64,000 bases of DNA from Basidiobolus meristosporus CBS 931.73 (Eukaryota > Basidiobolomycota > Basidiobolomycetes > Basidiobolales > Basidiobolaceae). How positions within the stretch are numbered: position 1 is the first letter of the stretch; each line of letters begins with the position of its first letter. The stretch is taken from assembly GCA_002104905.1 (NCBI GenBank), contig MCFE01000036.1, positions 1 to 64,000 of the forward strand, given 5' to 3'. Both the position numbers and the translations under genes were made by a program. The notes under the pieces are model-generated. The model was given only the letters and a program-made list of their open reading frames with translations, was not told the DNA's origin and made no database searches. Below, piece after piece: positions 33,046 through 44,303 of the stretch.

Positions 33046-34044
33046 TAGAGTGAGCGGCATCTGCACACCAGTAAACTAGTGTTCACAATCATTCATTACG
33101 ATCGGGGAAAGAGCTATTACGCTAATGCATCTACGTAGAGTTCTTCAATCCTAACGTGTACACTCATACCCACCCCTTGAACACAATTTGGAAGAAGTTT
33201 GCCAGGGGGCTATGAGCTAGTGAGCCCACAATGCAACGAATTATGACCACACACCGAGTGCTTTGCTATCCCTGATATACCTACCGAGTGTTTTCGTTAC
33301 AATACTAACTCCATAAATCTTGTCACTTGCTTCCACTATGTCAAGGTCAATGTTTCATCAAACCTTGAGATATCCATTGAAGAGGTAGATTTGTTTTCTT
33401 GTGATTAGCTCTCGAGATGTCAGCAAACAAATAGCATTGCCTTGACTTCTGTGATGATAGTTGAGGCGTATTACTTGACCCACTGTGGAGATGACACATT
33501 CGGATATTCAAGCCACAGAGATCACTTTGAAATTGATGATAATTTGCGAAATATTTGAATCGCGGTTATTTCTCAACTATACAATTATAGTGTTATTGTG
33601 GCCTGCTATCATATACCAGCCAGATTAGTAAATAAACGTGGTATGTAACATCCTGTGACTCTGGATTAGATTGCGATCTTGACTTGAATTAGATAGCAAA
33701 TCTTTTCAAAAGATATATTCAGCTTTGCCGTGATTACAATAGACCCCATTATTGGGATTATTATCACTGCTCTTAAATGTTAAAACGATTCTTCGAAACC
33801 ACCCATCGACGCATACATAGCACCATTAAACATGAATGTCAATAGGACACTAATCAAAATGACCAAAATAAAATTCAATTTATTGGTCGAAGCATATATA
33901 ATTCTGCTATATGCTACTACGGCCTTCACAAATCATTCATTTATAAGCAGCAAAGATTAGATCCAACTAATTCGAGATTTGCAATATGCAAGCACTCGGA
34001 ATCGCCGAGTGATGGTAACGGACTTTACCCTACTTGATTTTTTC
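33046..34044. other. Unique intergenic stretch inside the array
   Basis: About 1 kb without repeats shared with the rest of the array and without a recognisable gene. Confidence 0.45.
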
Positions 34045-34522
34045 TTTTCGCCTGAATCATACTGAATTCAACAGCCCTTAGATAGAAATGCTAAAATAGA
34101 GGCCAATAGACTCAATGTATACTAGGCGTTTATTTTGAGTGACGAGCCTGCTTTGCAAACATACTATCTTTTTTGTGAACCCTCCCGGTAGTTTACAACT
34201 CGGCAACTTGAAGAAATTATCGAGCAGATTAGCATTCATTTTATTTGACCAAAATAATTAGATATTTGCGAAGGCATTGTTGATAAAGTAGACTGCTTAG
34301 AGAGCAGCAATGGTACAAATAGTATGATTATTCAATAAGCGTGGTGCGGTGTTTACTAGCCAAGTGTAATAAAATCCGAATGTTTTCGCTGAGTTCCTAT
34401 AGGAATGTCACCAGGACATTGAATTCTAGGAAAGTATGCTGTTGGGGTTGAAGTACGCATAATCGGGTATCATGACAAATCGAAAGGATAAACTTGCAAG
34501 AGATGAATGAACCGGCCCCTCC
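34045..34522. repeat. Gene 6 3' flank, copy of 28570-29058
   Basis: Offset about 5475 bp from the copy after gene 3. Similarity starts abruptly at ttttcgcctgaatcatactg. Confidence 0.85.
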
Positions 34523-35242
34523 CTATACATTGACCTTTGCCTTAAGGCAGGCAGCCAAGTCCACATTGACAATTCCCAGAAGCTTGGCATTGGCCACCAG
34601 AGTTGGACATCCACTTTTGCCTGATAACACTGGAGCATGGGAGCCATGTTTATTGGCACTCGCACATACACCGGCATCAACCTTGATACCAAGCAGCTTG
34701 ACTTTGGCAAGAACGTCTTGACAAGTAGGACTTGACCCAGTTCCACCTTGGCCGCCATTGCTGTCGTATGGGTCGACAGGAGTCTCGGGGCTAGTGTATG
34801 GTTCAACTGGAGGGGAAGGGCCGGAGTAAGGATCCTTCGGAGGCGGAGCATTGGCATACGGATCCTTTGGCGGTGTAGGGTTGGCATACGAATCATTTGG
34901 TGGTGCAGGGCTGGCATGTGGATCCTCAGGTTGTGTGGGATTTGTATAGGAGCCTTCTTTATCATTAGCTTTGCACAGCCCAGCATTTACGTTGATGCCC
35001 AATGCCTGTACGGCTACTACCAGATTATTGCAGCTCAACTTGTCAGCATCTTTATATTTGGATGGTGCCGATTCGGACTTTCCAGTGCACACCTTTGCAT
35101 TGAGTCCAGCTCCCAGTGCATTCAGTTGGACTACTAGCCCATCACAATAGCTGATCGATCCATTTCCGCCTGATCCATAGATAGGAGCGGCAGCCACCTG
35201 AGAAATAACGGCAAGTAAGAGCACTGGGAATGAAATTTTCAT
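34523..35242 (-). CDS. Secreted C-x9-LG-x7-C module protein 6 (PPxDPYxNPTP spacer)
   Basis: 239 aa with signal peptide MKISFPVLLLAVISQVAAA. Modules: CDGLVVQLNALGAGLNAKVC, CNNLVVAVQALGINVNAGLC, CQDVLAKVKLLGIKVDAGVC and CPTLVANAKLLGI...ACLKAK. The N-terminal half is more diverged than that of its neighbours (APSKYKDADKLSC), while the C-terminal half is nearly identical to gene 5, so the two halves have separate histories. The TATA-like ggcttaaata is at 35311. Confidence 0.88.
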   Translation of the reverse strand: MKISFPVLLLAVISQVAAAPIYGSGGNGSISYCDGLVVQLNALGAGLNAKVCTGKSESAPSKYKDADKLSCNNLVVAVQALGINVNAGLCKANDKEGSYTNPTQPEDPHASPAPPNDSYANPTPPKDPYANAPPPKDPYSGPSPPVEPYTSPETPVDPYDSNGGQGGTGSSPTCQDVLAKVKLLGIKVDAGVCASANKHGSHAPVLSGKSGCPTLVANAKLLGIVNVDLAACLKAKVNV

Positions 35243-35968
35243 ATCGTAGTTAGGCAGACCAGCAAGTGAATAGCTTGAATAAGGATGATAAGATTTGTTG
35301 GTAACTAATGGGCTTAAATAGCTAGACTACCCAAAGCTTGTCTCGGTCTAATATTTCACCCATAACACGGCTACATTACAAGGGAAGAAGAGATGGGTAA
35401 AGCATTTGGTATAGTTAAGCTAGTCAGATATGCAGTAGTGGATGGCTTATCAAATGTGAATGAATCTTTGTTTGTAGCTAATATAAGGATAGTAGTGGTA
35501 ATGAATCCCTGGATTTAATCGATAGCATATCAATTCAGGGCCCTAGAAACTTATTGATAGAGTGGTTTAGTGTTGGATTCAAACCTGTGCTTTTATCAAG
35601 TATGACTATAGTAGCATATATAATGGAATGATTCGCACACAGTTGGCCTGCCCATAGGTAGAGTTGCACTATGATGATGATAGGATATTCCCAAATTGTT
35701 ACTATTTTCGTCAGGTAATCCGTTAGTCGTGTCCTAAGCATAGTATATTGGGCTTTGCACACATGGTCAACTTATAAGCATGGAAGACTGTTTATTGATC
35801 AGGTGTGACAAGTAGAAGGCTCTTGCGTTGTCAAATTAAGGATATCACCAGGACATCTGTATACAAAGAAAATGTGCATTTGGAATTGGCGTACATATTG
35901 TCATACAGCAAGAAATTTCGCTTAGAATGAAGAAGTATATGTCATGGCTTAACACAAGGGCGTCATTC
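35243..35968. repeat. Spacer between genes 6 and 7, copy of 29755-30484
   Basis: Close match along its whole length to the spacer between genes 3 and 4, with an offset of about 5.48 kb. Non-coding. Confidence 0.85.
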
Positions 35969-36664
35969 CTATATATTTACCTTTGCTTTGAGGCAGGCAG
36001 CCAAGCTCACATTGACAATTCCCAGAAGCTTGGCATTGGCCACCAGAGTTGGACATCCACTTTTGCCTGATAACACTGGAGCATGGGAGCCATGTTTATT
36101 GGCACTCGCACATACACCGGCATCAACCTTGATACCAAGCAGCTTGACTTTGGCAAGAACGTCTTGACAAGTAGGACTTGACCCGGTTCCACCTTGGCCG
36201 CCATTGCTGTCGTATGGGTCGACAGGAGTCTCGGGGCTAGTGTATGGTTCAACTGGAGGGGAAGGGCCGGAGTAAGGATCTTTCGGAGGCGGCGGATTGG
36301 CGTATGGATCTTTTGGTGGTGCGGGGTCGGCATACGGATCATTTGGTGGTGTGGGATCTGTATAGGAGCTTCCTTGACCTCTATCATCAGTTGTACACAG
36401 TCCAGCCTTTACTTTGATGCCCAATGCCTGCGCAGCTACTACCAGATCATTGCAGCTCAACTTTCCAACATCCTTGTACTTGGGCGGTGCCGGTTCAGAC
36501 TTTCCAGTGCACACCTTTGCATTGAGTCCAGCACCCAATGCATTCAGTTGGACTACCAGCCCATCGCAATAGCTAGCGGATCCACTTCCGCCTGAAGCGT
36601 AGATAGGAGCCGCAGTCGCCTGAGAAATGATCGCGAGTGAGAGTACTGAGAATGAAAGCTTCAT
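35969..36664 (-). CDS. Secreted C-x9-LG-x7-C module protein 7 (PPxDPYxNPTP spacer)
   Basis: 231 aa from MKLSFSVLSLAIISQATAA (ATG at 36664). Four intact modules: CDGLVVQLNALGAGLNAKVC, CNDLVVAAQALGIKVKAGLC, CQDVLAKVKLLGIKVDAGVC and CPTLVANAKLLGI...ACLKAK. The 5' half and upstream region match gene 5; the 3' end and downstream flank match gene 4. It therefore looks like a recombinant of two neighbouring lineages. The TATA-like cttatatagc is at 36735. Confidence 0.88.
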   Translation of the reverse strand: MKLSFSVLSLAIISQATAAPIYASGGSGSASYCDGLVVQLNALGAGLNAKVCTGKSEPAPPKYKDVGKLSCNDLVVAAQALGIKVKAGLCTTDDRGQGSSYTDPTPPNDPYADPAPPKDPYANPPPPKDPYSGPSPPVEPYTSPETPVDPYDSNGGQGGTGSSPTCQDVLAKVKLLGIKVDAGVCASANKHGSHAPVLSGKSGCPTLVANAKLLGIVNVSLAACLKAKVNI

Positions 36665-36995
36665 ATTGTGAATGGGCAGGCCAGCAAGTGAGCAACTTGA
36701 TTGAGGATGAGAGTAGTTGCTGGTGACCAATGAGCTTATATAGCTGCGCAACTCGATGTCTGTCTCGCTCTAATTTTTAGCTCATGCTGAGGTGAACCCG
36801 CATGGCAAATGTCGAGCACGGATGACAGTTTCAAATGACCGGATACATTATGTTAGATTGCTCAGTGGTCCCCTAGCAATTAAACAGTTATCCCCCATGG
36901 ATCATTGTTTGTATTGTACCCAAGAAGTAATGATTAGGACTTGATTAATCTAGATCTGATCTGCACGGATTCATTGCCATTTCACTAACTCAGAT
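36665..36995 (-). repeat. Gene 7 upstream region, copy of 32716-33045
   Basis: Near-identical to the gene 5 upstream region; similarity stops at about ttcactaactcagatag. Confidence 0.85.
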
Positions 36996-38689
36996 AGGGC
37001 GTGCGGGACGAGTACCGGTCAATTGGGGTTACTTCGATTAGCACATGCACTTCATTTTGTATGGTTGATTTTACTAGTGTAGGTCTTGGTACCCTCTGAC
37101 ACTTGGTAAATTTCAAACTATTTACAAAGGTGTATAAACATTTAGACATTGTCTTGAATCGCATCGGGTTAAATGAAGTTCAATCACAATTCGTGCTTTG
37201 TAATGTGCTATATGGATGAGTGAAAGCCATTCGAAACCATGGTACTGAAATACATGATGTAGCCTTTTAAGCTTACCACTCTATCGCGATAGCCAAAGTA
37301 TTTGTCCAATATAAGGTGTCAATTCAGTTATTTCGTGTGACATGGTATGATATAGTAGTGACTGCTTCGAAGCGAGCGCCAAGATGAACCAAACCGAATT
37401 TGCAGGGGGTCTTTGCTTTGAAGTTCTGATTAGCCGCGATGTTTACCAGTTTCTATTGATATTTTTATGACTTGTACAGGGCCTAACAATACTGGTAATC
37501 GTCATTGTGAAACTATTCAACCATTCTAGACGTCATTATAGTAAAGCAAGTAACCTACTCTGGTAGCGACGAGAATGATAATGTAACTATGAACGTAGGA
37601 AAATGTTGTTCGAAAAAAATATCATCATCATCGTTTTCTGATTCATGATCATGTTCAGGAGATAGGATATAGTGAATGTATTGGAAGAACAAGTAGAGCG
37701 GTAGATCGTAATCTTACCATATGTTACTAAGCTGCTTGCCACAAGGTTTACAACTAACTTCGGGTTGAGAATCACTGGAAGCCGATGACTAACTAATAAC
37801 ATGAAGCAGCCAACTTTACAGAATAGCAGCGGAGTGTTTGTATAGTAATATAAATCGCGCGATAGCAAGTGTGTAGCATATTGGCTCTGTCTTAACCTCA
37901 ATGAAATGTACCATCAGACCAGTGAATAAAGCACTATATACTGGCTAAAGGTCATCCAACCCAGTTACGTGCCACTTCGACTTCCGCAAATCCGCCTTCT
38001 TTAATCTTGCACAATCAAAAACTGAGAAAAGAAGAAACAGTAGCTGCATTTCAGCACGGTGTCAGATCATAATGATTAGACCATATTACTCCCAACATTC
38101 TAATTTTCCAGCATATGGCGCACCGTGGCCTCTGAAACACATAGAAATAGCATTAATCGTTCATTGCCATTGAGGTCTATCATTGGAGGCTGATTAAGAC
38201 TTGACTGTAGGTAGTCAATTTACCCAATTTCAAGATACGCATTCTGATAGCTACTTGGTGTGGCTGCTGGTATCATTAATGTAAGAAGTGAAACGATTGT
38301 AATACATTCATTACTAGTTATCTTAGGATGCTCAAGTGCTATATGTGTGAGTGTGTGAGTGTGTACTTTACTATTGACATCCCCCAGGAGATCTTTACTC
38401 ACCGAGCTTTGGATGCTATATCCTATAATTATATCACAACGTTATCATAGTGCCACCCATGATAAAAATTCTTGTTACTTTTGTCTGCACTTTCCGTATG
38501 TTGGATAATTAATCAAGTAAATGGCTCAATGCGGTTCATTGATGAAGTCAAATAAAACATGTGAATGTCTCTAGAACATCACTAATTCAGGGAAATCATG
38601 CTATCTGAATATGAATATTCGACACACAAGTGATCAACCCCCCCAAAGAGAATGAACAACACAATGACCTAGTATTTGACACAACAATG
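36996..38689. other. Intergenic, no gene seen
   Basis: About 1.7 kb, AT-rich, with only short motif-free frames. A tgtgtgagtgtgtgagtgtgt run lies at about 38344-38364. Confidence 0.5.
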
Positions 38690-39960
38690 GCATTCTTAGA
38701 TATCGATCTTTGCCTTGAGACAGGCTGCCAAATCCTGAACTGTGGGCGATTTGGTGCTATCTCATTTGTAAGTAACCACTGAGTCTATAAATAAAATGGA
38801 TTGACAAGCTACACGGCCAATATCTCAAATGCTGCTGTGGTGTGATTCACCTCGCTCTTGATATGTAATGAATATCTTCTCTAATTGTTGCACAATGAAC
38901 CTCGTCTAACCCATTTCACTTTTTATGATTTAGTAAAATATTCAACAGCATTTTCTTATCAAGAATTGGGATATTTCCAAATAAGAGAACGGCTGTAAAT
39001 AGAGATCTGCGCACATTACAGAGTACGTCAAGAGAATTACTGGTCAGACAACGATAGCAGTTGTTCCTATTGGTGCTCTATAGACCAACAATGTGCTGTC
39101 ATTTTGCTTGTTCCCGAACGCTAGAGCATCTAGACTTGTATAAGAGTGTCGGAGCGTGCGAAGCTTTGTACATGGCACTAATACATAGGCTGGCATCGGC
39201 CTCGACCCCGCGTAATTTGCCCTTTGATTGAACATTTTGACAGAGCGAGCTCCCGTCACTTCCGGTTTGGCCTCCACCACCGCCACCATAATCACAATTT
39301 GTCGAGGCACCGCCTGATGAACCATCATTGTTATCATGATATCGAGTATTGCTACCAGAACCATCACCACCCTCATCTCCGGTGTGACTTGGGCCGGTGC
39401 TGCTCCCGTAATCTGATGAGCCATTTTTGCAACTATCCTCAGGAGGTGTAGGAGCTTTCTGGGGGTGAAAAGTTGGTCTGTGAACTTTACCTATTAACTC
39501 CAGCCTTTACTTTTATCTCGATATCCCATAAGGCCATTACAGCCCAACTTTGAAACATCCTTATACTTTGTACACATATCCTCATTTCCACTTTGGCCTC
39601 TAGTATTACCGTTGTGATCGCTATCTCCTGGAGTACCATCGGATATACCACCATTTGATACACCATTAATGTAACCATTTGCTGAAGGCCTAGGATTGGT
39701 ATATGAAGCTGTTGATGAAGGTTTGATTTTCGCGTAACGCTGTTCTTAGCTATCAAATGGACATCGCTGAAAATTCAATTCAACACCCAGTGCTCGTGTA
39801 GCTACTAAAAGGTGTAATAGTTCAACTTTGCAGCATCATTGTATATGCGGATAGGAGATTTGTTTCCATCTGAATCACAGATAAGAGCGGCAGCTATCAT
39901 TGCAATAATGTTAAGCAAGTGCACTGAGAATAGAAACATCACATTGGAATGAATTAGATG
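38690..39960 (-). pseudogene. Decayed secreted C-x9-LG-x7-C module gene (member 8)
   Basis: Minus-strand remains in array order: a signal-peptide-like MFLFSVHLLNIIAMIAAALI from about 39940; a Pro/Asp-type spacer remnant near 39600-39750; a C-terminal module CQNVQSKGKLRGVEADASLC from about 39240, followed by HAP where paralogs have HAPVLS; and an isolated copy of the terminal ACLKAK region near 38700-38740. Many stops and frame changes separate them. It is an old, dead member that marks the border between the Pro/Asp/Tyr genes and the glycine-rich genes. Confidence 0.65.
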
Positions 39961-40673
39961 ATGCGGATCTTTCGTTCGCTCATTAATTTCTGCTTTACCT
40001 CTATTTTAATTGCAATCTGCCAACTTATAACATTATACTCCCTGGACATTCAGCGTTTCATTGGCAAGTGGATACATAGTTCAAATAGGTTCGATAAAGC
40101 AATGTGGTCTCTACCAATCCACCATTGGAAGTCAATAGATCAACACTGGCGCTCTCATTGTATGTTTCTATATTCATTGAAGCTTAGCCTATATTGTATT
40201 TTCAATCATATTCTCCATGTGGGATTCAGTGGCTATCTCCGATCCATTCTTCCTGGCTTCTTACTAACTCTGCAATGTCACTTACGAGTGTAGTCACCTA
40301 TTGAGTCTGTTGTCGAATACTTGTCCATAACTTTAGTGCCCAGTTCCAAGTACTGGGCTTACTGGTGCTCTTACCGCGATATCCACCACATCAACAACCA
40401 TCCATCCAACTATACTACGCATTGTGAAGTTTGACATGGTTGTTGTACTTGACCGTGTGGGTGAAAAGTGAGGATGAGTTTATTCAGATTAAATATCCAT
40501 AAATTACTAGACTGTGCGGTGGTTTGTATCCTGCATACTCGCTCAAAATCTGGAAAGAGTGGGTGAATGACGTGGGGTGTGCTGAACATTCGTATTAGTC
40601 GCCGTTTGGAGCAGTAGGAATAGTCGGAATTGTGATAGCAGTAATAGTGGCAGTAGTAGTAATAGTGGGGTAG
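39961..40673. repeat. 3' flank of gene 9, inverted copy of 44304-44770 in its right part
   Basis: From about 40200 to 40673 the sequence is the reverse complement of the flank downstream of gene 10, including ccaagtactgggcttactgg and the alternating agtaatagtggcagtagtag stretch. The left part shows no gene. Confidence 0.8.
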
Positions 40674-42095
40674 TTAGAGTGCCAGTGCTGCTCTCCTGGC
40701 AATGCTACGTCCACCAACTCCCAGGTTTACTCGAGCTTTCAAGCAAAGCTCCACATTGACATCAGCGATGCCCAGCAGCTTGGCATTCGCAACCAGTGTG
40801 GGACATCCTGGGGCATTCGATAACACAGGAGCCCTAGGGCCAGCATTTGGGCCTCTGAGACAGATGTTGGCATCCACCTTGATTCCGAGAAGTCGGACTT
40901 TGGCACTGATGTCCTGGCATGTTGGGCGGGATCCGTTGCCATTGTTTCCTGCATTGCCACCCCCATTTCCACCGCCGTGGTGACCACTACCACCGCCACC
41001 ACCGCCAACGCAAACATCCACTCCGATAAGTCTGGTAACATCGACATTGGCACCAATTGCACAGCCTCCGTTGCCGGAACTTCCATTACCACCACCGCCA
41101 TTGCCACCACCACCACCACCACCGTGACTACTACCTCCACCACCACCACCACCACCTAGACAGATCTCAGCCTTCACAGGGATTCCAAGCAGTTTCAAGT
41201 CGGCTACCAAGTCAGGACAAGTGTTTCCACCTTTGAGTGGAGGATGGGAGTTTCCTCCATTTCCACCGTTGCCGCCACCGCCGCCACCTCCACCACCACC
41301 TCCTAGGCAAATCTTGGCATCAATCTTGATTCCGAGAGCCTGGAGTTTTGCCACAATTCCATCACAAGTGCGTGGTTTCCCGCCTCCACCGCCGCCCCCA
41401 TTACCACTACCACCTGAGCCTCCGTGGGAACCGCCACCACCATTTTGTCCTCCATTTCCTCCACCACCATTATGCCCTCCGTAGCCATCATCTCCGGTGT
41501 GACCTCCTTTACTGCCGCTACCTCCACCACCACTATATCCACCGCCTCCGGTGTGCCCTCCATTACTGCCTTTTCCTGAACCACCATTGTAGCTACCACT
41601 TCCGTTGTGGCCTCCATTACTACCGCTGCCTGAGCCTCCATTGTAGCTGCCACCACCGGTGTGTTCTCCATTTCCTCCTCCACCATTTCGTCCTCCGTAG
41701 CTATCATCTCCGGTGTGACCTCCTTTACCGCCGTTGCTACCACCACCCCCGTTATGTCCTCCATTCCCGCCACCACCATTGTACCCACCTCGCCCTGTGT
41801 GGCCTCCGCCTCTGCTGCTTGCACAAAGTCCGGCCTTCACCTTGATCCCTAGAGCTTCGACTGCCACCACCAACCCATCACAGTCCAGTGACTCCACTGG
41901 TCCATACCTGGAGCGTGAGGGAGCTGACTTGCCCGTGCACACTTTTGCATTTATGTTGGCTCCGAGTGCGTTCAATCGAACAATCAATCCATCACAGTAT
42001 CCGTCAGATCCGCCACCCCCGCTCGAGCCATAGTAAGGCACAGCAGCAATCTGGGAGACCATGGCGAGCGAGAGAAGGGCATATGGAAGCTTCAT
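40674..42095 (-). CDS. Secreted C-x9-LG-x7-C module protein 9 (glycine-rich, seven modules)
   Basis: 473 aa with signal peptide MKLPYALLSLAMVSQIAAV. The N-terminal pair is CDGLIVRLNALGANINAKVC and CDGLVVAVEALGIKVKAGLC. About 130 residues of Gly/Asn/His/Tyr repeats follow (GGHTGGGGYNGG-like). Then CDGIVAKLQALGIKIDAKIC, CPDLVADLKLLGIPVKAEIC, a shortened CAIGANVDVTRLIGVDVC, CQDISAKVRLLGIKVDANIC and CPTLVANAKLLGI...LCLKAR are linked by poly-Gly. It ends GGRSIARRAALAL. Its 5' half and promoter match gene 11 and its 3' half and 3' flank match gene 10, in inverted orientation. Location is inferred to be extracellular. Confidence 0.88.
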   Translation of the reverse strand: MKLPYALLSLAMVSQIAAVPYYGSSGGGGSDGYCDGLIVRLNALGANINAKVCTGKSAPSRSRYGPVESLDCDGLVVAVEALGIKVKAGLCASSRGGGHTGRGGYNGGGGNGGHNGGGGSNGGKGGHTGDDSYGGRNGGGGNGEHTGGGSYNGGSGSGSNGGHNGSGSYNGGSGKGSNGGHTGGGGYSGGGGSGSKGGHTGDDGYGGHNGGGGNGGQNGGGGSHGGSGGSGNGGGGGGGKPRTCDGIVAKLQALGIKIDAKICLGGGGGGGGGGGNGGNGGNSHPPLKGGNTCPDLVADLKLLGIPVKAEICLGGGGGGGGSSHGGGGGGGNGGGGNGSSGNGGCAIGANVDVTRLIGVDVCVGGGGGGSGHHGGGNGGGNAGNNGNGSRPTCQDISAKVRLLGIKVDANICLRGPNAGPRAPVLSNAPGCPTLVANAKLLGIADVNVELCLKARVNLGVGGRSIARRAALAL

Positions 42096-42320
42096 TTTGA
42101 GTAGTTTTCTGACAGCAAGCGAGTGACTAGGCTAGACCTGACTTGACTTGACTTGATTTGCTTTGCTATGATACGGCTTGGCTTGATGTGACTCGGTTTA
42201 GCTTTGCTTTGCTTAGTTCAGCTTGATATATATAGGGTTGGGGATGATGTTGTTGTTGTTGTTGATGACGATGTGTTGGAGAGCGGACAGTAGGCTTTAA
42301 GTACTCTTGCAAGCAAACAG
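42096..42320 (-). promoter_or_regulatory. Gene 9 promoter, inverted copy of gene 11 promoter (44992-45211)
   Basis: Contains TATATATA at about 42227-42234, an upstream (TTG)n run next to atgacgatgtgttgg, and a downstream quasi-repeat of cttgacttgactt units between TATA and ATG. The reverse complement recurs before gene 11. Confidence 0.75.
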
Positions 42321-43103
42321 ATGGCCGAATTTCAGACGATTCTTTTTGCATCTGTGAAAGTAAGTGTATGAATAGAAAGATGGATATGCGCGAAGAGTAC
42401 GGAGTGCATCATATAAACCGGTTTATCAAAGAGAATGCCATTAACTGAAGATGAATTTATCAATTAGTGGTGAGTTTGGAATCATCAACCATGTAGTAAG
42501 GCCAATTTCACCAGTATTATGATACTGAATGCACGACTGAGGAAGTAACTTAATTCATCACAATGAACTTAGACCCAAGATTGGTTGCACATTGGACAGT
42601 GATATTGGTGAGGCGCCAACTTCCCCTATTTTCCCCTCGACGCTCGATCTATTGGTATGCGGTTTCAATTTTCTATTTCATGTATGTGCTTAGACAATTA
42701 CTGCAGTCTCAGCAATTGAGTTATTCTAGACTTGACCGTTCATTTGAACATCTTTCTTACATTGGTGCATCTTTACAGCGAACCGAAACTTCGATGGACC
42801 AACCTATGCAAATCTCTGACCTCCGCCACGCCAACCTCCATCGAAGTATAGCGGGATGCTCTCCCACCCCGCCCCCCCCCGAAGCACTTAACCTTAATGC
42901 TCGGACAATTCCCAGCCAATCACTCTGACCAATCTCCATGGAAACCAATTTGGTGTACTCCGATGCAGTATGTATTGAGTTAATACATTTTGCATTTCCA
43001 CGCCTCCCTGGATTCATACAAGCTATAAATCGCCCAGCTGGGTCCTCTCGATTGTACAAGTCAATCCGGTGCGAGTACACTCCATATTTCTTAACATCTC
43101 AAG
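42321..43103. other. Spacer between gene 9 and gene 10, with gene 10 promoter
   Basis: Unique DNA between the divergent genes. A TATAAAT element at 43024-43030 lies about 75 bp before the gene 10 ATG. The short frames here have no motifs. Confidence 0.5.
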
Positions 43104-44303
43104 ATGAAACTCATTGCCTCAAAAACGCTTCTTCTATTCGCCGCCGTACAGGCCATAGCTGCCTTACCGGGCTACGGGTCGGGTGGAGGCCAACATAACA
43201 GCTATTGCGATGGATTGATCGTCCGACTGAACGCTCTGGGAGCAAATCTGGATGCCAAGGTCTGCTTGGGCAACTCTGGCAAATCGAGATATACTGCCGA
43301 TGAGATCACTCGTTTAAGTTGCGATGGCTTGGTAGTTGCTGCCAAAGCCTTAGGAATCAAAGTGAGAGCTGGCCTTTGCGTGAATGGTGGTCACGATGGT
43401 AGCGGCAACAGTGGCTATAATGGTGGCGGAAATGGTGGGCACAATGGCGGTGGTAATGGCGGTGGTAACGGCGGTCACAATGGCGGTGGTAACGGCGGTC
43501 ACAATGGCGGCGGTAACGGCGGTCACAATGGCGGCGGTAACGGCGGTCACAATGGCGGTGGTAATGGCGGTGGTAACGGCGGTCACAATGGCGGCGGTAA
43601 TGGTGGTGGTAGGCCTGACACTTGTAATGGGATTGTGGCAAAACTCCAGGCTCTCGGAATCAAGATTGATGCCAAGATTTGCCTAGGAGGTGGTGGTGGC
43701 GGTGGCGGCAACGGTGGAAATGGAGGAAACTCCCATCCTCCACTCAAAGGTGGAAACACTTGTCCTGACTTGGTAGCCGACTTGAAACTGCTTGGAATCC
43801 CTGTGAAGGCTGAGATCTGTCTAGGTGGTGGTGGTGGAGGTGGAGGTAGTAGCCACGGTGGTGGTGGTGGTGGCAATGGCGGTGGTGGTAATGGAAGTTC
43901 CGGCAACGGAGGCTGTGCAATTGGTGCCAATGTCGATGTTACCAGACTTATCGGAGTGGATCTTTGCGTTGGCGGTGGTGGCGGTGGTAGTGGTCACCAC
44001 GGCGGTGGAAATGGGGGTGGCAATGCAGGAAACAATGGCAACGGATCCCGCCCAACATGCCAGGACATCAGTGCCAAAGTCCGACTTCTCGGAATCAAGG
44101 TGGATGCCAACATCTGTCTCAGAGGCCCAAATGCTGGCCCTAGGGCTCCTGTGTTGTCAAATGCCCCAGGATGTCCCACACTGGTTGCGAATGCCAAGCT
44201 GCTGGGCATCGCTGATGTCAATGTGGAGCTTTGCTTGAAAGCTCGAGTAAACCTGGGAGTTGGTGGACGTAGCATTGCCAGGAGAGCAGCACTGGCACTC
44301 TAA
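43104..44303 (+). CDS. Secreted C-x9-LG-x7-C module protein 10 (glycine-rich, seven modules)
   Basis: 399 aa with signal peptide MKLIASKTLLLFAAVQAIAA. N-terminal pair: CDGLIVRLNALGANLDAKVC and CDGLVVAAKALGIKVRAGLC. The spacer is a clean GGGNGGHN repeat of about 70 residues. From CNGIVAKLQALGIKIDAKIC onwards the protein is almost identical to protein 9, including the shortened CAIGANV module, the final GGRSIARRAALAL and the 3' flank. The N-terminal half is its own and not shared with genes 9 or 11. Confidence 0.88.
   Translation: MKLIASKTLLLFAAVQAIAALPGYGSGGGQHNSYCDGLIVRLNALGANLDAKVCLGNSGKSRYTADEITRLSCDGLVVAAKALGIKVRAGLCVNGGHDGSGNSGYNGGGNGGHNGGGNGGGNGGHNGGGNGGHNGGGNGGHNGGGNGGHNGGGNGGGNGGHNGGGNGGGRPDTCNGIVAKLQALGIKIDAKICLGGGGGGGGNGGNGGNSHPPLKGGNTCPDLVADLKLLGIPVKAEICLGGGGGGGGSSHGGGGGGNGGGGNGSSGNGGCAIGANVDVTRLIGVDLCVGGGGGGSGHHGGGNGGGNAGNNGNGSRPTCQDISAKVRLLGIKVDANICLRGPNAGPRAPVLSNAPGCPTLVANAKLLGIADVNVELCLKARVNLGVGGRSIARRAALAL
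43430..43615 (+). repeat. Coding minisatellite of gene 10 spacer (GGNGGHNGG units)
   Basis: Units of 24 bp (ggcggtggtaacggcggtcacaat type, given here as a consensus of GGNGGHNG) repeat about seven times with variants of 15 bp. High identity between units suggests recent turnover. Confidence 0.8.

Noticed and set aside
41303-42033. Several open frames over 100 codons opposite or out of frame with the glycine-rich genes (also 43350-43930 and 45462-45990)
   Set aside because: Products are Pro-, His- or Val/Met-rich shadows of GGN repeats with no signal peptide or cysteine module.
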